DNA of 8,010 nucleotides from a bacterium (lineage in GTDB: Bacteria > Verrucomicrobiota > Verrucomicrobiae > JAJYAR01): assembly GCA_021779435.1 (NCBI GenBank), contig JAJYAR010000104.1, positions 1 to 8,010 on the forward strand, written 5' to 3'. The notes beneath the pieces are model-generated. The model was not told the origin of the DNA, searched no databases, and saw only the letters and a program-made list of their open reading frames with translations. Shown piece after piece: positions 6,157 to 8,010 of this stretch (its first letter is position 1; every line of letters begins with the position of its first letter). The position numbers and the translations under genes were made by a program.

Positions 6157-6852
6157 CTATGTGCGGGCGGTGGCGATTTCTTCTAAGATTCGGGCGACTT
6201 CGGCTTTGGGGCCGGCGGCTCGGGTGACCTGGCGGCCGATGACGAGGTAGTTGGCGCCGGCGGCGATGGCTTCGGCGGGGGTGGCGACGCGTTTTTGGTC
6301 GCCCTTGCCGGCGGTGTGGGAGCGGACGCCGGGGGTGACGAGGATGGCGTCGGGGCCGGCGGCGGCGCGGACTTGCGGAGCGTCGAGCGGGGAGCAGACG
6401 ATGCCGTCTATGCCGCAGGCGCGGGCGTTTTTCGCGCGGAGGCGGACGAGGTCGAGGACCGGGCAGGGGTAGCCGAGTTGGGCGAGGTCGTGCTGGTCGA
6501 AGCTGGTGAGGACGGTGACGGCGAGGAGTTGGAGGCTGGAAGCGCCGCGGCCCTCGACGGCGGCGCGCATGACGGCGTCGCTGCCGTGGACGGTGAGGAA
6601 GCGGACGCCGGTGCTGGCGATGCGGGCGGTGGCGCGTTTGACGGTTTCCGGGATGTCGTAGAGCTTGAGGTCGAGGAAGACCTGCTTGCCGCGGGCGAGG
6701 AGTTCGCGGACGACGCTCATGCCCTCGGCCGCGTAGAGTTCCATGCCGACCTTATAGAAGGAGACCGCGTCGCCGAGGGAAGAGGCGAGAGCAAGGGCCT
6801 CGGCGCCGGATTCGACATCGAGGGCGATGATGAGGGGGTTGGTTTCAGTCAT
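6157..6852 (-). CDS. pyrF: Orotidine 5'-phosphate decarboxylase
   Basis: This cytosolic enzyme converts orotidine 5'-monophosphate to UMP plus CO2, the last step of de novo pyrimidine synthesis. At 231 residues it is full length for the short bacterial type of this TIM-barrel family. Visible active-site features are LDV (D11), FYKVGMELY (K34), the family signature DLKLYDIPETV (61-71, with D61, K63 and D66 as the catalytic Asp-Lys-Asp set), the phosphate loop TPGVR (173-177), and YLVIGRQVTRA (202-212) with G206-R207 gripping the phosphate. No key residue is missing. ATG 6852 overlaps the selD stop as ATGA, so translation is probably coupled to selD on one mRNA. No other pyr genes are in the window and I see no attenuator or uracil-type regulatory leader. 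Confidence 0.96.
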   Translation of the reverse strand: MTETNPLIIALDVESGAEALALASSLGDAVSFYKVGMELYAAEGMSVVRELLARGKQVFLDLKLYDIPETVKRATARIASTGVRFLTVHGSDAVMRAAVEGRGASSLQLLAVTVLTSFDQHDLAQLGYPCPVLDLVRLRAKNARACGIDGIVCSPLDAPQVRAAAGPDAILVTPGVRSHTAGKGDQKRVATPAEAIAAGANYLVIGRQVTRAAGPKAEVARILEEIATART

Positions 6853-7859
6853 GGGTTGGCGATGCGGACGGGTTTGTGGCCTTTGTCGAGGACGCGGCCG
6901 GCGCGGAAGGAGCCGGGAAGAATGGCGAGGAGGTGCTGGGCGGCGTGTTCGGGGAGGGCGATGAGGAGGCCGCCGGAGGTCTGAGGGTCGTAGAGAAGGT
7001 CGTCGAATTCGGAGACGCCGTCGACGCAGGGTTGGATGAACTCGCGGTTGTTCTTGGTGCCGCCGGGGACGGCGCCTGAGCGGGCGTAGGCGAGAGCGCC
7101 GGGGAGGAACTCGAGCGACGCGGGGTCGATTTCGAGGGTGACGTTGCTCGCCAGCGCCATTTCGCGGGCGTGGCCGAGGAGGCCGAAGCCGGTGACGTCG
7201 GTACAGGCACGGGCTTGGGCCTCGAGCATGCTCTCGCAGGCAACGTTATTGAGCCGGAGCATGGAGTGTTCGGCGGCTTGCGCGTCTTCGGGGCGGGCGA
7301 TGCCGCGTTTGACGGCGGTTGCGACGACGCCGGTGCCGAGGGGTTTGGAAAGGATGAGCGAGTCACCGGGGAACGTGCCGGAGTTGGCGAGGATGCGCGA
7401 GGGGTGGACGGTTCCGGTGACGGAGTAGCCGAACTTGATGTCTTCTTCGTTGATGGAGTGGCCGCCGATCAAGGCGCAGCCGGCTTCGTGGATTTTTTCG
7501 GCGCCGCCGCGGAGAATTTGTTCGAGGACGTTGAGGTCGCCGGAGGCGGGGTAGGCGAGGATGGCGAGAGCGGTGAGCGGGCGCGCGCCCATGGCGTAGA
7601 TGTCGCTCAAGGCGTTGGCGGCGGCGATGGCGCCGAAGGTGTAGGGGTCGTCGACGATGGGGGTGAAGAAGTCGACGGTCTGCACGAGGGCACACTCCGG
7701 CGAGAGCTTGTACACGCCCGCGTCGTCGGACGTCTCAAACCCTACGAGGACGTTTTCGTCCTTCCATCGCGGCAGGCGCGACAGAGCCTCGTCCAAAACC
7801 TTTGGACTAAGCTTCGCCGCTCAACCGGCCGCTTTGGCGCGCTCGGTGAGTTTGACCAT
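6849..7859 (-). CDS. selD: Selenide, water dikinase (selenophosphate synthetase), selenocysteine form
   Basis: SelD makes selenophosphate, AMP and phosphate from ATP, selenide and water; selenophosphate is the selenium donor for selenocysteine-tRNA and 2-selenouridine. The core is unmistakable: DDAGVY (45-50), TVDFFTPIVDDP, AAANALSDIYAMGA, GGHSI (132-136), TDVTGFGLLGH, GAVPGGT and DPQTSGGLL. A TTG at 7796 would give 315 residues and lose the catalytic N-terminus. Reading upstream in the same frame gives MVKLTERAKAAGUAAKLSPK from ATG 7859, where U is an in-frame TGA (7823-7821). It aligns with E. coli SelD Cys17 (GAGCGCKISPK), and the essential Lys three residues later is kept (K16). Total length is then 336 residues, normal for the family. 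The next upstream TGA (7868-7866) closes the frame, so ATG 7859 is the only sensible start; GAAAGA upstream is a weak ribosome site. The stop overlaps pyrF by 4 bases. Confidence 0.95.
7791..7807 (-). promoter_or_regulatory. Candidate bacterial SECIS hairpin in selD
   Basis: On the mRNA strand, GUCCAAA and UUUGGAC form a perfect 7-bp stem around a GGU loop. The stem begins 13 bases after the UGA, and the loop lies 21-23 bases after it. The bacterial SECIS model, as I recall it, requires a small apical loop roughly 16-37 bases downstream of UGA with a G among its first two bases; both hold. In E. coli fdhF the key loop G-U sits at nearly the same distance. It would bind SelB to deliver Sec-tRNA. 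The hairpin also encodes the conserved SPKVLD stretch, so it is part of the coding sequence. Confidence 0.8.
7821..7823 (-). other. selD: In-frame UGA selenocysteine codon of selD (Sec13)
   Basis: TGA on the minus strand lies within an otherwise open frame, flanked by conserved SelD residues on both sides (KAAG before, AAKLSP after). It occupies the catalytic position that is Cys or Sec in this family. A hairpin suited to SelB lies just downstream. Taken together this marks recoding rather than a nonsense mutation. Confidence 0.9.
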
Positions 7860-7894
7860 CGTCTTTCAGGATAGCGTTGGCGGGTTGGGCGATT

Positions 7895-8010
7895 TCAGGG
7901 AAGTCCGCCGGCGGACTCGAGACGGACGGGCGCGCCTCCCGCCTGTTTGCTGCGCTGGGCGGCGTCCATGAACCGGAAGATCTCGAGTGTCTCCGAGTTC
8001 GGGACGGGCG
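7895..8010 (-). CDS. C-terminal end of a probable Gfo/Idh/MocA-type oxidoreductase (partial)
   Basis: Only the last 38 codons are in the window; the frame is open to the right edge and stops at TGA (7897-7895). The tail reads PVPNSETLEIFRFMDAAQRS, then KQAGGAPVRLESAGGLP. The pattern 'ETLEIFRFMDAAQ-SK--GGAPV-L' is typical of the end of Gfo/Idh/MocA NAD(P)-dependent sugar or inositol oxidoreductases, which are abundant in Acidobacteriota and Planctomycetota. The catalytic and nucleotide-binding parts lie outside, so substrate and activity cannot be judged. The stop is 35 bases before the selD start on the same strand, so selD and pyrF may be transcribed with it. Confidence 0.7.
   Translation of the reverse strand, partial: PVPNSETLEIFRFMDAAQRSKQAGGAPVRLESAGGLP

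Noticed and set aside
6295..6984. A 229-residue plus-strand frame over pyrF/selD, with a similar one at 7170-7874
   Set aside because: Both are G/A/E/D/V-rich low-complexity shadows of well-identified enzymes on the other strand.
7794..7796. TTG as the selD start
   Set aside because: It would remove the catalytic residue and the essential Lys. The upstream frame through TGA matches the family N-terminus residue by residue.
7866..7868. A second in-frame TGA upstream of selD as another Sec codon
   Set aside because: It lies before ATG 7859, with no SelD-like sequence needed beyond it and no SECIS-like hairpin at the right place, so it is an ordinary stop in the leader.
7871..8010. Possible tRNA-Sec (selC) next to selD, suggested by GC-rich inverted repeats such as GTCCGCCGGCGGAC
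   Set aside because: No cloverleaf, T-arm GGTTCGANTCC or UCA anticodon loop could be fitted, and the stretch reads cleanly as the end of a protein-coding gene.
1..8010. CRISPR arrays, insertion sequences, rRNA or tRNA genes, phage attachment sites
   Set aside because: No regularly spaced repeats, transposase motifs, terminal inverted repeats or tRNA-like sequences were found by reading.

Overview
The window looks like a piece of a GC-rich bacterial chromosome. Gene content and style (selenocysteine-type SelD, a Gfo/Idh/MocA-like oxidoreductase end, long GC-rich genes with ATGA couplings, no rRNA, tRNA or phage genes) are most reminiscent of Acidobacteriota such as the Bryobacterales/Solibacter group. 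That assignment is an inference from style, not proof.

Layout. Bases 1-1795 (+) hold a tight three-gene cassette: a TIGR04255-family protein whose first residues lie off the left edge, then two small conserved-looking proteins of unknown function, joined by an 8-base overlap and a 10-base gap. Bases 1950-3518 (+) hold an Hsp70-like ATPase with an intact actin-fold ATP site but a short, unusual C-terminal part. Converging on it from the minus strand is a two-gene toxin-antitoxin operon: an HTH + DUF433 antitoxin (4627-4010) and a DUF5615/PIN-like toxin (4013-3618), coupled by ATGA, with a likely operator palindrome just upstream (4633-4660). Bases 4865-6099 (+) hold a secreted-protein gene of unknown family that is broken by one missing base near 5724. 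Converging on it, the minus strand carries selD (7859-6849) and pyrF (6852-6157), again coupled by ATGA. At the right edge is the C-terminal end of another minus-strand gene (7895-8010), probably a Gfo/Idh/MocA-type oxidoreductase.

The most important point is in selD. The gene does not start at the TTG at 7796, as a plain ORF caller would place it. It starts at ATG 7859 and reads through an in-frame TGA (7823-7821) exactly where the catalytic Cys/Sec of selenophosphate synthetase belongs. A perfect 7-bp hairpin with a GGU loop (7791-7807) lies 13 bases after that codon, as expected for a bacterial SECIS element. SelD here is therefore very probably a selenoprotein: the enzyme that makes the selenium donor for selenocysteine needs selenocysteine itself. 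pyrF is translationally coupled behind it.

Gaps: 1796-1949, 3519-3617, 4628-4864, 6100-6156 and 7860-7894 are all shorter than 300 bases. Apart from the palindromes, hairpins and operator listed, I see nothing convincing in them.
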